The notes below the pieces were generated by a model. It saw only the letters and a list, made by a program, of their open reading frames with translations, searched no databases and was not told the DNA's origin. Made by a program: the position numbers and the translations under genes. DNA of 64,000 nt. Source: JAEUPI01 sp963814435. GTDB lineage: Bacteria > Pseudomonadota > Gammaproteobacteria > Burkholderiales > Burkholderiaceae_C. The first letter of the stretch is position 1, and each line of letters begins with the position of its first letter. The stretch is from NCBI GenBank assembly GCA_963814435.1, contig CAWFCV010000001.1:1-64000 (forward strand), read 5' to 3'. Positions 38,725-47,039 of the stretch are shown piece by piece.

Positions 38725-39435
38725 TCACCGATTCGGCTTGTGCGGGATGGCTGGTTTACCGGCGGCGGCCTCGAGCCGCTGCCTGTCCGGCACGGTGATC
38801 CTGCGGCCTGCCACTTGCAGCAGGCCGGCGCCGGCCAGGTCGTGCAGGATGCGCGAGAAGTGCTCGGGTGTCAGGTTCAGCTGCGAGGCGATCTCGCCTT
38901 TCGCCGCTGGCAGCGTCACCACCAGGCGTGATTCGCCGCGGCCATGGCGCAGCAGGTAGGCGACGAAGCGCTCGGTGCCGCTGCCCAGCGCCTGGCGGTC
39001 GAGCTCGCGCACCAGGTTCTCGACGCGCTGGCTCAGGCCCGCGATGATGCGGCGCGCGAACTTCGGGTTGCGCTCGATCTCCGCGAAGACCGCCTGCCTG
39101 GGCACCTGCAGCACCAGCGCATCGGCGGCCGCTTGCGCGTCGACGAGGGCCGGCCGCTCGAGGAACATCACCGGCTCGCCGAAGCTCTGGCCCGGCCCGA
39201 CGATGCCGGACAGCCGCGCCCCGCGCGCCGGCGTCGTCGAGAGCAGCTTGATCTCGCCATAGGCGACGATATACATCCCGGTCGCGGGCTCGCCCTTGCG
39301 GAACAGCATCGCGCCGCGCCGGAGCGGGTGCCGTGTGGTGACCGCCGCCAGTCGAGCCAGCGTGGCTGCGTCCAGGCCCTTGAACAGCGGCAGGCTCGCC
39401 AGGAACGCCGCGGCAGGAATTTCCCTGCGGGCCAT
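38725..39435 (-). CDS. Crp/Fnr-family transcriptional regulator (Dnr-like)
   Basis: A 236-residue regulator with an N-terminal cyclic-nucleotide-binding-type beta barrel (about 12-125, GEPATGMYIVAYGEIKLLS and PGQSFGEPVMFLERP) and a C-terminal winged helix with GEIASQLNLTPEHFSRILHDL (recognition helix about 180-200). It lacks the N-terminal cysteines of Fnr, so it does not carry an oxygen-sensing iron-sulfur cluster of that type. Position after DnrO-like and FmdE-like genes and near NsrR suggests a Dnr/NnrR-type nitric oxide sensor. It is the last gene of a minus-strand run from 40566. Confidence 0.88.
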   Translation of the reverse strand: MARREIPAAAFLASLPLFKGLDAATLARLAAVTTRHPLRRGAMLFRKGEPATGMYIVAYGEIKLLSTTPARGARLSGIVGPGQSFGEPVMFLERPALVDAQAAADALVLQVPRQAVFAEIERNPKFARRIIAGLSQRVENLVRELDRQALGSGTERFVAYLLRHGRGESRLVVTLPAAKGEIASQLNLTPEHFSRILHDLAGAGLLQVAGRRITVPDRQRLEAAAGKPAIPHKPNR

Positions 39436-39441
39436 GCCGGT

Positions 39442-40047
39442 TCAGCGCACCACCGCGATCAGCGCCGGGTCGTCGGCGTGCTCGAGCAGGATCGCCTGCA
39501 CCCAGCCTTGCCACACCCGCGCGAAGGCCTGGCGCGCAGCCGCGTCGGCAACCGGCAGCAAGGCCTTCTGCATCGAAGCGCTCAGATCCGCGGGCCGCGG
39601 CACGGCCTGGGGCCGATGCGCCAACTCGACCGCCTGGCCGGTGTCCAGCCGCGTGAAGCGGATCTCGCCATTCATCGGCACGCCGAAACGCAGCAGGCCC
39701 TGTCGGCCGAACCGGCCGGCCAGCCCCTTGAACCCGCCCTCGTTCGCGGCGCCGGTGATCAGGCTCGCGACGCTGGCGATCACGCCGGCCACGCCGTCGT
39801 CGAGTGTCTGGCGCAACTCGACCCGCACCTCGCCGCGGCGCGGCAGCGTGTCGGGGTACAGGCGCGCCAGCGCGGTGCGTGTCATCAGCCAGGCACCCGC
39901 CACGGTCGGGCACGAATGGCCCGCCAGCTTGACGGCGTCGACGTAACGGTACTCGACGACGCCGTCTTCGGCCGCGCCCAGCGCGTCGGCCAGCGGATCG
40001 GCGACCACGATCGGCGGCAGGTCGTCGAAGAACGCGGGCGTGTGCAT
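39442..40047 (-). CDS. FmdE-like domain protein of unknown function
   Basis: A 201-residue cytosolic protein. The segment KLAGHSCPTVAGAWLMTR (about 39-56) is the FmdE-type motif GHxCP, seen in formylmethanofuran dehydrogenase subunit E relatives. It has one Cys in that motif and no zinc ribbon. Nothing here points to methanofuran metabolism. It lies seven bases upstream of the Crp/Fnr gene, and homologues sit next to NO and denitrification regulators in other betaproteobacteria, from general knowledge. A redox or metal-related role in that context is an inference. Confidence 0.75.
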   Translation of the reverse strand: MHTPAFFDDLPPIVVADPLADALGAAEDGVVEYRYVDAVKLAGHSCPTVAGAWLMTRTALARLYPDTLPRRGEVRVELRQTLDDGVAGVIASVASLITGAANEGGFKGLAGRFGRQGLLRFGVPMNGEIRFTRLDTGQAVELAHRPQAVPRPADLSASMQKALLPVADAAARQAFARVWQGWVQAILLEHADDPALIAVVR

Positions 40048-40065
40048 GATGCGGCTCCTTCGAGT

Positions 40066-40566
40066 TCAATGAACGTTGCGGATCGGCTTGAAGCCAGGAT
40101 GGTCGAAGTGACTGCCGTATTCGTTGACGGCCAGGGCCACCTTGGCCAAGCCTTGCGCGGGGCGCAGCCTGGCGTTCTTGCCGGCCATCGCGTCGGTGCC
40201 GGCGCCCAGATCGGCGATCACGAGGTGCAACATCGCGTCGGCTTTCGGCTCGAGCTTGCAGTCGGCGACGATGCCGCCGACCTCGCTCTCGACCTGCGTG
40301 GCCAGCTCGCGGTACTGTGCCGGCGTGAGCTTGCCCGCGTGCGCGGCGCCGAGCTGCGGCTCGACCAGACCGCGGATGCGGCCCATGCCGTTGCGCAACG
40401 CGTCGTCGGTGGCCCACTTGCGGCCCTGATTCAGGCTCAGCTGGTGCGGCGCGGCCGCGTCGTGGCTGTGCGGGGCCGTCTGCGCCAGCGCCGGCGCGGT
40501 CAGCGAGGCCGCGCATGCGGCCGTGGCCACGGCGCCCGCGATTGCATGCCATGTCATCGTCTTCAT
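40066..40566 (-). CDS. DnrO-like periplasmic protein
   Basis: A 166-residue exported protein with a signal peptide ending at APALAQTAPHSHD. The mature protein has a short His-containing N-terminus and a helical domain with LNQGRKWATDDALRNGM, VADCKLEPKADAMLHLVIADL and the ending FDHPGFKP. It matches proteins annotated DnrO in denitrifiers from memory, which have unknown function. It lies 18 bases upstream of the FmdE-like gene in an operon leading to the Crp/Fnr gene. The single Cys in ADCKL may bind metal or form a dimer. Confidence 0.75.
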   Translation of the reverse strand: MKTMTWHAIAGAVATAACAASLTAPALAQTAPHSHDAAAPHQLSLNQGRKWATDDALRNGMGRIRGLVEPQLGAAHAGKLTPAQYRELATQVESEVGGIVADCKLEPKADAMLHLVIADLGAGTDAMAGKNARLRPAQGLAKVALAVNEYGSHFDHPGFKPIRNVH

Positions 40567-40659
40567 CTCGATCTCCTTGGGTCAGTTGGAGGCGTCCATC
40601 GCCTTCCTGCGCAGTCTGATCGAGCAGGCGCACGCCGGTTCGACGAACGCTCCGGTTCC

Positions 40660-40673
40660 TTGGGATTCATCAA
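40660..40673 (-). promoter_or_regulatory. Weak FNR/Dnr-type box upstream of the DnrO-like operon
   Basis: On the minus strand the sequence is TTGATGAATCCCAA. The left half TTGAT is perfect, while the right half CCCAA has two mismatches to ATCAA. It is about 95 bases upstream of the DnrO-like start codon, a normal distance for an activator site. The operon encodes a Crp/Fnr-type protein, so autoregulation is possible. The match alone is weak. Confidence 0.3.
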
Positions 40674-40725
40674 GAAACGGCCCGGGAGTTGAGCTGCGGG
40701 GCGGCGCTCCCGCGTGGCGCTGCCG

Positions 40726-42324
40726 TTACAGCAGTTCCTCCGGCACCAGCGCGCCGAGCAGGCCCGAGACGAAGCGCCGCCACCAACCGGTGCGCGGCTC
40801 GCTGGCATAGTGCTGCAGCCGATCGTCCTCGCGACCGGTCCACGCCAGCGGCGCATCCGGGTCCCCGGGAGCCGTCAGCTCGGGCCGGTACGAGCGATCG
40901 AGCGAGCTGGCCTCGTCGAACCACTGACCGAGTTCGCTGCCGAGCGCCGCGCTGTCGATCAGCACGGCGACCTCGGTATTCGTCTGCCTCGAGCGCGGAT
41001 CGAGGTTCATCGATCCGATCAGGATGGACTGGCGGTCCACCATGATCGCCTTGGCATGCAGGCTGACGCCGGAAGACAGCAACCGGCGCAACCCGCCGGG
41101 TCGCGGCGCACCCGGCTGCAACTCGTGCAGCGCCACGCCGCAGGCGAGCAGGCGGGGCCGGTAGCGTGCATAGCCCGCATGCACCGCCGCCACGTCGGTG
41201 GAGGCCAGCGAATTGGTCAGCACGCGCACCGCCACGCCGCGCCGCGCGAGGCTGCACAACGTTTCGATGCCACGCTCGTTGGGCACGAAGTAGGGCGAGA
41301 TCAGCACCAGCTCCCGTTGCGCGGCATTGACGCTCTGGCGCAATCGAGCCAGCACCGGGCCTTGCTGATCTGGGGCCTGCGCCGGGCGCTTGGCCGGAGG
41401 GTCGTGCAACACGGTCGCCTGCGCCGCAATCAACTCGATCCGGCCGCTTCGCACCTGCGGGCCGAAACCGGTGCCCAGCAGTTCACGCACGTAGTCGCTG
41501 TCGTGAAACGCAGCGGCGCGCGCGGCCAGCTCCGACATCAGCCGCTCGCTGTGCTCGGGCCCGGGCGTCGGGCCGGTGAAGGCCTGGATCGGCACCGCCC
41601 ACTCGCTGTTCCAGTATTCGTCGAAGCTGCGCGAGGCTTCGACGACTGCCGGGCCGGCGAGCAGCACGTCCAGATCGGCGAAATTGTTCAGGTTGTCGGC
41701 GTTGAAGTAGGCGTCGCTCAGGTTGCGACCACCGATCAGCGCCGCGGCGTTGTCGGCGATCCAGAGCTTGTTGTGCATGCGTCGGTTCAAGCGCGTGCCG
41801 TCGGTCAGGTAGTCCAGTGCCCGGGCCAGGGTGGCCGCGCCGCGCCATGCGAACGGGTTGAAGACCCGCAGCTGCACGTTGGGGTGGGCGGCCAGGGTCG
41901 CCAGATGGGAGTCCCGGTCGCCGACATCGAGGTCGTCGATCAGCAGGCGCACGCGCACACCGCGCTGCGCCGCGATCAGCGCGCGGTACAGCAGCAGCGT
42001 GGAGGTCGCGTCTTCGGCCACCACGTAGTACTGAAGGTCGAGTGTGCGCTGTGCCGCCTCGGCCAGCGCCGCCCGGGCGAGAAATGCCTCCTGCCCAGAC
42101 GTCAACAGGCGAAAGCCGGACATGCCGGGGCTGGACGCCAGCTGGGCCGCGAAGCGGCGCCCCAGTTCGGTCTCCTGCGGGTCGTCGATCGCGTACGAAG
42201 GTGGGCGCGGTGCGTCATGGCGGATCGCAGCACAGCCGACCACGAGCGCGGCCGCGACGATGAACGCCCGACCCATCGTCACAGTCGACCCACGCGTCCG
42301 AGCTCGAGCCAGCACGGTCTTCAT
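40726..42324 (-). CDS. Phospholipase D-family protein (cardiolipin synthase C-like), lipoprotein-type N-terminus
   Basis: A 532-residue protein with two HKD motifs, HNKLWIADNAAALIGGRN and HAKAIMVDRQSILIGSMN, the hallmark of phospholipase D enzymes. The layout matches ClsC-type cardiolipin synthases. The N-terminal region includes AFIVAAALVVGCAA, a lipobox, which would place it at the membrane from the periplasmic side. The start at 42324 follows GGGAGAAGG; Met at 42276 is an alternative closer to the lipobox. It follows the cupin gene by 35 bases, so membrane lipid remodelling could be part of the NO response here. Confidence 0.88.
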   Translation of the reverse strand: MKTVLARARTRGSTVTMGRAFIVAAALVVGCAAIRHDAPRPPSYAIDDPQETELGRRFAAQLASSPGMSGFRLLTSGQEAFLARAALAEAAQRTLDLQYYVVAEDATSTLLLYRALIAAQRGVRVRLLIDDLDVGDRDSHLATLAAHPNVQLRVFNPFAWRGAATLARALDYLTDGTRLNRRMHNKLWIADNAAALIGGRNLSDAYFNADNLNNFADLDVLLAGPAVVEASRSFDEYWNSEWAVPIQAFTGPTPGPEHSERLMSELAARAAAFHDSDYVRELLGTGFGPQVRSGRIELIAAQATVLHDPPAKRPAQAPDQQGPVLARLRQSVNAAQRELVLISPYFVPNERGIETLCSLARRGVAVRVLTNSLASTDVAAVHAGYARYRPRLLACGVALHELQPGAPRPGGLRRLLSSGVSLHAKAIMVDRQSILIGSMNLDPRSRQTNTEVAVLIDSAALGSELGQWFDEASSLDRSYRPELTAPGDPDAPLAWTGREDDRLQHYASEPRTGWWRRFVSGLLGALVPEELL

Positions 42325-42359
42325 CGGGGTAGACCTTCTCCCTGAGTCGACCACGTCGA

Positions 42360-42695
42360 TCAGGTTCGCGACGCGATACAAAGCGTGAGCAGCGCGGACG
42401 AGTCGACCAGCGCCCGCAGCGCGTGGGGTTCGTCGCGCCGAAGATGGATGAAGCTTCCTGCCTCGAGCAGCTGCGTGCCCGCGGGCGTTCGGAACTCGAT
42501 GCGGCCTTCGAGGCAGTGAACGGTGATTTCTCCCGGCGTGCTGTGTTCGCGCAGCTCCTTGCCGGCGAGCAGCACGATGCGCACGACCTCGAGCTGCTCG
42601 GACTTCAGCAGTGCGGTCGTCCGCGATTGGTGCAGGGTGACGCCAAGCGGCGCGATGCTGATCACCCGGCCCGACGGGACGTGTTCCTGCGCCAT
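42360..42695 (-). CDS. Small cupin-domain protein
   Basis: A 111-residue single-domain cupin. The first motif is VLLAGKELREHSTPGEITVHCLEGRIEF (here split as KELREHSTPGEITVHCLEG) and the second is HLRRDEPHALRALVD. Two His and Glu could bind a metal. Cupins of this form are often regulators or metal-dependent dioxygenase-like proteins with unknown substrate. It lies five bases after DUF2249 and 35 bases before the phospholipase D gene within the NsrR-linked group. Confidence 0.88.
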   Translation of the reverse strand: MAQEHVPSGRVISIAPLGVTLHQSRTTALLKSEQLEVVRIVLLAGKELREHSTPGEITVHCLEGRIEFRTPAGTQLLEAGSFIHLRRDEPHALRALVDSSALLTLCIASRT

Positions 42696-42700
42696 CGGGC

Positions 42701-42958
42701 TCAGCGCACGCTGAAATCGATCAGGACCTTGCCTGGTTCGCGATGACGGTACTCGACGCCGACGCGGTCACCATAACGTTGCGCGATCTGCTCCAGCAAC
42801 GGCAGCGGATCGTGGTCGTTGGCAAAGCGCATCGTCTCGCCGGGTTGCAGGCTGTCGAGAGCTCCGAAGATCGCCGCATGGCGGAAGCGCTTGGCCACGC
42901 CGCGGGCGTCGAAAGCGTACACGGCATCGGGCGACAGGTGGATGTGCGGTCGCGACAT
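42701..42958 (-). CDS. DUF2249-domain protein
   Basis: An 85-residue protein made of a single DUF2249 domain, with DARGVAKRFRHAAIFGALDSL and the motif MRFANDHDPLPLLEQIAQRYG. The family often occurs with hemerythrin and denitrification genes, as here. Function is not known; a role in NO-stress or metal handling is inferred only from context. It starts after AAGGACAACC. It lies between hemerythrin (43 bases upstream) and the cupin (five bases downstream). Confidence 0.9.
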   Translation of the reverse strand: MSRPHIHLSPDAVYAFDARGVAKRFRHAAIFGALDSLQPGETMRFANDHDPLPLLEQIAQRYGDRVGVEYRHREPGKVLIDFSVR

Positions 42959-43001
42959 GGTTGTCCTTCAGGTTGAGCGTGAGCCACCCCGCGCAGGCGG
43001 A

Positions 43002-43627
43002 TCAGGTTGATGCCGGCCCCGGCGCCTGGCCTGGAGCTCCGGGACGGATGGGTGGTGCCGGCGCGTCGGCAGCGGCCAGGCCGCGCCGCGCCCGCATGGC
43101 CAGTCCGATGCGGTCGAGCTCGGCCTCGCTCAGCAGCCGCACGGCCATCGGCAGCAACTCGGCCTCCTCGCGGGCGATGTGTCGTTCGTATTGACCGACG
43201 AATCGCTGCACGTCCTGCGATGACAACGTCGGCGTGACGCCGCCCGCTACCTGCTCGAGCACGCGGCGCAGGTTGTTCCAGCTGGCTTCGAGCACGCGGT
43301 GATCGGCGCACAGCGCGGCGATCAGTTCGCGCAGGCACACCGCGTCCGACCCGGCCATCGAATCCAGCAATGCCGGAAACAGGTCGACCTCCTCGTCCTC
43401 ATGGTGGTGGCGCGCCGAGGTGTCGAAGTAGCGCATCACCGCGACGGCGGCTTCCCGGGCCTGTCGGTCAGCGCCCTGCGCGGCCAGGTGCGGCGCGAGG
43501 CGCAGCAACGTCGCGCATTGACTCTGCACGCGCAGGTGGCAGGCCGCCAGCATTTCCAGCGGCACCTCGAAGCCGGCGGCGGGTGCAGAGTGACCGGCGA
43601 CCGTGTCGTCGGCGTGGTCGTGTGCAT
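43002..43627 (-). CDS. Hemerythrin-domain protein (frame break near 43582)
   Basis: A di-iron hemerythrin-like protein of about 208 residues after repair. Iron ligands are visible in LAACHLRVQSQC, RYFDTSARHHHEDEEVDLFPAL, CADHRVLEASW and YERHIAREEAELLP. The start at 43627 follows GAGGAG and overlaps the nsrR stop codon as TGATG, giving MHTTTPTTRSPVTLHP; the frame then changes. Adding one C at 43581-43583 joins it to AAGFEVPLEML. An alternative uninterrupted start at 43649 exists but has no ribosome site and runs into nsrR. Such proteins repair iron centres or bind NO, like YtfE. Confidence 0.88.
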
Positions 43628-44149
43628 CAACGGCTCCTCGCCAATGCATTGGCCGGCCGCGCCCGTGATCTGGGTGCCGACATGGCCACCGCGGTCGCCG
43701 GCCGGCGAGCCACGGTGCCGCCCGTCGGGTGGCGCTTCGATGTCGGGACGCCAGCGGTCATGTCGGCCAGCGTCGCGCCGTCCAGCGGCAGGAAGTAGGC
43801 CTGCAACGCCTCGTCGAACAAGTGCTTCAGGCGGCAGCTCGGCGTCAGCGTGCACCCGTTGGTGCGCGGATCGAAGCACTCGACGAGGCGGAAATCGGTC
43901 TCCGACGGCGCGCACGACATCGCCGATGCGGATGGCCTCGGGTTCCTTCAACAGCCGCAGCCCGCCGCCGCGCCCCCGGGTGGTCTCGATCAGGCCCTGC
44001 CGCGCCAGGTCGTTGACCACCTTCATCAGGTGGTTCTTCGACACGCGGTGGTGCTCGGCCAGCTCTCCGATCGTGACCCGCCGCTGCCGGTGGGCGGCGC
44101 AGAACATCAGCACGCGCAGCGTGTAGTCGGTGTACTCGGACAGTCGCAT
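43627..44149 (-). CDS. nsrR: NsrR, Rrf2-family nitric oxide-sensing repressor (frame break near 43902)
   Basis: An iron-sulfur repressor (about 173 residues after repair) that releases DNA when NO damages its cluster. The helix-turn-helix is in MRLSEYTDYTLRVLMFCA through VSKNHLMKVVNDL. The three cluster cysteines are in ECFDPRTNGC and TPSCRLK. The frame changes after IRIGDVVRAV; removing one base of CC at 43902-43903 gives AVETDFRLVECF, a continuous family sequence. The start is at 44149 as in other NsrR proteins. It leads an operon with hemerythrin, DUF2249, cupin and phospholipase D genes, and is divergent from nnrS with two operator-like sites between. Confidence 0.92.
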
Positions 44150-44160
44150 GGACAACCTCA

Positions 44161-44183
44161 AAGATGCATTCAGTGTATTGCTT
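44161..44183. promoter_or_regulatory. nsrR: Candidate second NsrR site near nsrR
   Basis: AAGATGCATT followed by CAGTGTATTGCTTT contains one good NsrR half-site (AAGATGCAT) and a degenerate second half. It lies 11 bases upstream of the nsrR start, the position expected for autoregulation. Confidence 0.45.
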
Positions 44184-44201
44184 TAGAACGGGGTCGTCAT
44201 T

Positions 44202-44224
44202 AAGATGCATCAACTTTGCATCTT
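44202..44224. promoter_or_regulatory. NsrR-type operator between nsrR and nnrS
   Basis: AAGATGCAT, CAACT, TTGCATCTT forms a 9-base inverted repeat with one mismatch across a 5-base spacer. This is the known NsrR palindrome pattern. It is 52 bases before the nsrR start and 42 bases before the nnrS start, so it could control both directions. Confidence 0.75.
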
Positions 44225-44266
44225 TTGAGTCCGGGTCGATGCACGACTCGGGAATCCGGGCCGCCC

Positions 44267-45472
44267 ATGACGCTCCAACTCCCGCCGCTCGCGGCCACAC
44301 CGGCCGCCTCGACGCCACCGCCGCGCGGCTGGCCGATCCTGCGACTCGGGTTCCGGCCCTTCTACCTGGGCGCCGCGGTGTTCGGCATGCTGGCCATTCC
44401 GCTGTGGATCGCGCTGCTGCTGGGTGCGGTATCGATGCGCCTGCCGGTCTCGCCGCTGCTGTGGCACGCGCACGAGATGCTGTTCGGCTTCGCCGCCGCG
44501 GTGATCGTCGGTTTCCTGATGACGGCCGGCAGGGCCTGGACCGGATTGGCCACGCCGCGCGGCGGTTTCCTGGCCGCACTGGCCCTGCTGTGGCTGGCCG
44601 CACGGCTCGCGGCCGTGCTGGCGCCCTACGCGGTGTACGCCGTGCTGGATCTTCTGCTGCTGCCGCTGGTGGCCGCCGTGCTGGTCGAACTGCTGCTGCG
44701 GGCCGGCAGCCGGCGCAACCTGCCGCTGGGCGCGATGTTGCTGCTGTTGTCGCTGGCGAACCTGGCGTTCCACCTTGCGGTGCTCGGCCTCGTCGACGTC
44801 CCTGCGATGCGCGCGCTGCACGGCGGCCTCGCGCTGGTGGTGATGATCGAATGCGTGATGGCGGGGCGCGTGGTGCCGGCCTTCACGATGTCGGCGCTGC
44901 CGGGACTGAAGCTGCAGGTGCCGCGCCGGCTGGAGGCGGCCACGCTGGCGACCACCGCGCTCGCCCTCGCGCTGTGGGTGCTGGCACCGCCCGGACCGGC
45001 CACGGCAGCCGCTTTCGCCGCGGCCGCTGCGCTGCACGGGCTGCGCCTGTGGCGCTGGCAACCGCTGCGCACGCGCGCGCGTCCGATCCTGTGGGTGCTG
45101 CACGCGGCGTATGCCTGGTTGCCGATCGGCTTCGCGCTGCTGGCGCTGGCGATGGCGGGCCTGATCGGCGCATCGGGCGGCGTGCACGCGCTTGCGGTCG
45201 GTGCCACCGGCGGCCTGATCATCGGCATGATCACCCGCACGGCGCGCGGCCACACCGGCCGGCCGCTGCAGGCGTCGCGGCCCGAGGTGCTGGCCTATCT
45301 GCTGGTGATGGGCGCCGCGGTCGTGCGGGTGCTGCTGCCGTTGGTCGCGCCGCAACATCTGGTGGTCTGGCTGGTGGCTGCGGCGTTCGCCTGGAGCGCT
45401 GCCTTCGGCATCTATCTGTTCGTCTACACGCCCTGGCTGGTGACGTCCCGGCTCGACGGCAAGGACGGTTGA
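44267..45472 (+). CDS. nnrS: NnrS-family haem-copper membrane protein
   Basis: A 401-residue inner-membrane protein with about 12 helices. Family features are the N-terminal LRLGFRPFYLGAAVFG, the His motif LLWHAHEMLFGFAAAVIVGF, the long His-containing helix HGGLALVVMIECVMAGRVVPAFT and GMITRTARGHTGRPL. NnrS proteins protect against nitrosative stress and are usually under NsrR or NnrR control. The start at 44267 is chosen because the conserved region begins shortly after; an earlier in-frame ATG at 44216 falls inside the NsrR operator. It is divergent from nsrR. Confidence 0.93.
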   Translation: MTLQLPPLAATPAASTPPPRGWPILRLGFRPFYLGAAVFGMLAIPLWIALLLGAVSMRLPVSPLLWHAHEMLFGFAAAVIVGFLMTAGRAWTGLATPRGGFLAALALLWLAARLAAVLAPYAVYAVLDLLLLPLVAAVLVELLLRAGSRRNLPLGAMLLLLSLANLAFHLAVLGLVDVPAMRALHGGLALVVMIECVMAGRVVPAFTMSALPGLKLQVPRRLEAATLATTALALALWVLAPPGPATAAAFAAAAALHGLRLWRWQPLRTRARPILWVLHAAYAWLPIGFALLALAMAGLIGASGGVHALAVGATGGLIIGMITRTARGHTGRPLQASRPEVLAYLLVMGAAVVRVLLPLVAPQHLVVWLVAAAFAWSAAFGIYLFVYTPWLVTSRLDGKDG

Positions 45473-45486
45473 CGCGAGGCGCGGCG

Positions 45487-45810
45487 ATGACTTTCGTGGT
45501 CACTGAGGCGTGCATCCGCTGCAAGTACACCGACTGCGTCGACGTCTGCCCGGTCGACGCGTTCCGCGAAGGCCCGAACTTCCTGGTCATCGACCCCGAC
45601 GAATGCATCGACTGCGCGGTGTGCGTGCCGGAGTGTCCGGTGAATGCGATCCACGGGCAGGAGGATGTTCCCGGCGATCAGCAGCACTTCACCGCGCTGA
45701 ATGCAGAGCTTGCGCGGGAGTGGAAACCCATCACCCGCAGCAAGCTGGCCCTGCCGGACGCCGACGAGTGGAGCAAGATCGAAGCCAAGCTCGGTGAGCT
45801 GAAACGATGA
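45487..45810 (+). CDS. fdxA: 7Fe-8S ferredoxin (FdxA type)
   Basis: A 107-residue electron carrier with two cluster sites. The first has CIRCKYTDCVDVCP, and the second has CIDCAVCVPECP with normal spacing. The extra C-terminal helical tail (ELAREWKPITRSKLALPDAD) is typical of FdxA. The start at 45487 lies 14 bases after nnrS, so both are on one transcript. It could supply electrons for NO detoxification or cluster repair in this group, or for the indolepyruvate oxidoreductase; neither is proven. Confidence 0.95.
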   Translation: MTFVVTEACIRCKYTDCVDVCPVDAFREGPNFLVIDPDECIDCAVCVPECPVNAIHGQEDVPGDQQHFTALNAELAREWKPITRSKLALPDADEWSKIEAKLGELKR

Positions 45811-45907
45811 CGATTCGCGCAAGTCGTGACGCGCTGGGCCGCGGTTCGGCTGCTGTCCGTTTCGAATCGATCGGCGTGCAGCGGGAACGGCACCCGACGA
45901 TCCGCAC

Positions 45908-47008
45908 TCAAGCTTCGAACAGCCGAGCCAATTCGGCCAGCTCATCGTGCACGCGCCCGACCACCGCCGGCGACAGGTAGTGGTCGACTCGCCCGCGCAC
46001 GTGGCGCACCAGCTGGTCCTCGCTGTTCTCGCCCGACCAGTCCTCGCCGTCGCCCGAGCCGCTCGCATGGCGGCCCGACAGCACGCGCCACTTGGCGCAC
46101 CACGTCACCGCCCACAGCCACATCGCGGCTCGCAGCGGCACATGCCACGCGCGCCACGAGCGCCCGTCGGCGACGGCTGCCTCCCAGCCGGCGTAGAAGC
46201 CCGCCACCTGCGCCGGCGTGAGCTCGGCACGGGTGTCGACATCCCACGTCGTCGAGGTGTGCAGCGTCGCGTGCGCCAGGTCCAGCGGCGGGTGGCTGTA
46301 GCGCGCCTTCTCCAGATCGACCAGCACGGCCGCGCCGTCGGCGCGGATCAGGAAGTTGCCCGGATGCGCATCGAACGAGATCAGCCGCCGCGCCGGCCGG
46401 TCGGGCGCGGCGCACAGGCGCCGAAGATCGGCCAGCGCCGCGTCGATCACGCGCCGGCTCGCCGCGTCGACCTGCGCCGGGCCGAGGTGCACGGCCTGGG
46501 CCTCGATCTCGGCGGCCAGCGCCGCCAGCGGATCGGGCGCATCGGTCAGCGGCGCGCGCTGCGCGGCTTGCGGCAGCGGCAGCTCGTGGATGCGCGCCAG
46601 CGTGTCGGCGATGGCCGGCAGGTCGTCAGGCAACTGAGCGGCGCGGCCGACGATCTCCTCGACCAGCAGGCCACCGCGCGGCAGGTGCAGCGACGGCGGC
46701 AACACACCGTGCAGGCGCGGCGTGCGCCCGCTGGGTGCCGCGCGGCGAAAGCACGCCGCCTGATAGTCGAGGTTCGCCTGCGCATTCAGGCCCAACTGGC
46801 TCTGCTTGGGCAGCCGCGCCACCAGGCCGAGCCCGACCAGGCGCACATGGTTGTGCGCGAGCCCCTTGTCGCGCATCTCCTGCAACGGCGCGTCGCGCAG
46901 GTCGGCGGCAAACGCATGCAGCGCGCCGCGCAGGCTGGACAGCAGCGCGTCGCGGCCGATCGGGCCGGCCGCCTGGGCGGCGCCATTGTCGAATTCTCGT
47001 GCGGTCAT
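45908..47008 (-). CDS. Aminoglycoside-phosphotransferase-fold (APH) family protein
   Basis: A 366-residue kinase-like protein. The catalytic loop is ISFDAHPGNFLIRADG (about 211-226), a variant of HGDxxxxN, followed by the metal motif VLVDLEKARY. The N-terminal lobe is short and its Lys cannot be assigned with certainty. The C-terminal part is helical and Trp-rich (AMWLWAVTWCAKWR). Substrate is unknown; choline/ethanolamine or sugar phosphorylation are both within the family. It is convergent with fdxA and lies 31 bases upstream of the end of the glycosyltransferase gene group. Confidence 0.82.
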   Translation of the reverse strand: MTAREFDNGAAQAAGPIGRDALLSSLRGALHAFAADLRDAPLQEMRDKGLAHNHVRLVGLGLVARLPKQSQLGLNAQANLDYQAACFRRAAPSGRTPRLHGVLPPSLHLPRGGLLVEEIVGRAAQLPDDLPAIADTLARIHELPLPQAAQRAPLTDAPDPLAALAAEIEAQAVHLGPAQVDAASRRVIDAALADLRRLCAAPDRPARRLISFDAHPGNFLIRADGAAVLVDLEKARYSHPPLDLAHATLHTSTTWDVDTRAELTPAQVAGFYAGWEAAVADGRSWRAWHVPLRAAMWLWAVTWCAKWRVLSGRHASGSGDGEDWSGENSEDQLVRHVRGRVDHYLSPAVVGRVHDELAELARLFEA

Positions 47009-47039
47009 CCGGTCTTGGTCTGTTCCGTGCGCCAGGAGC

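Noticed and set aside
43002..43649. Hemerythrin start at 43649 (MHWRGAVD)
   Set aside because: It has no ribosome site and overlaps nsrR. The start at 43627 has GAGGAG and overlaps the stop of nsrR, at the cost of one missing base.
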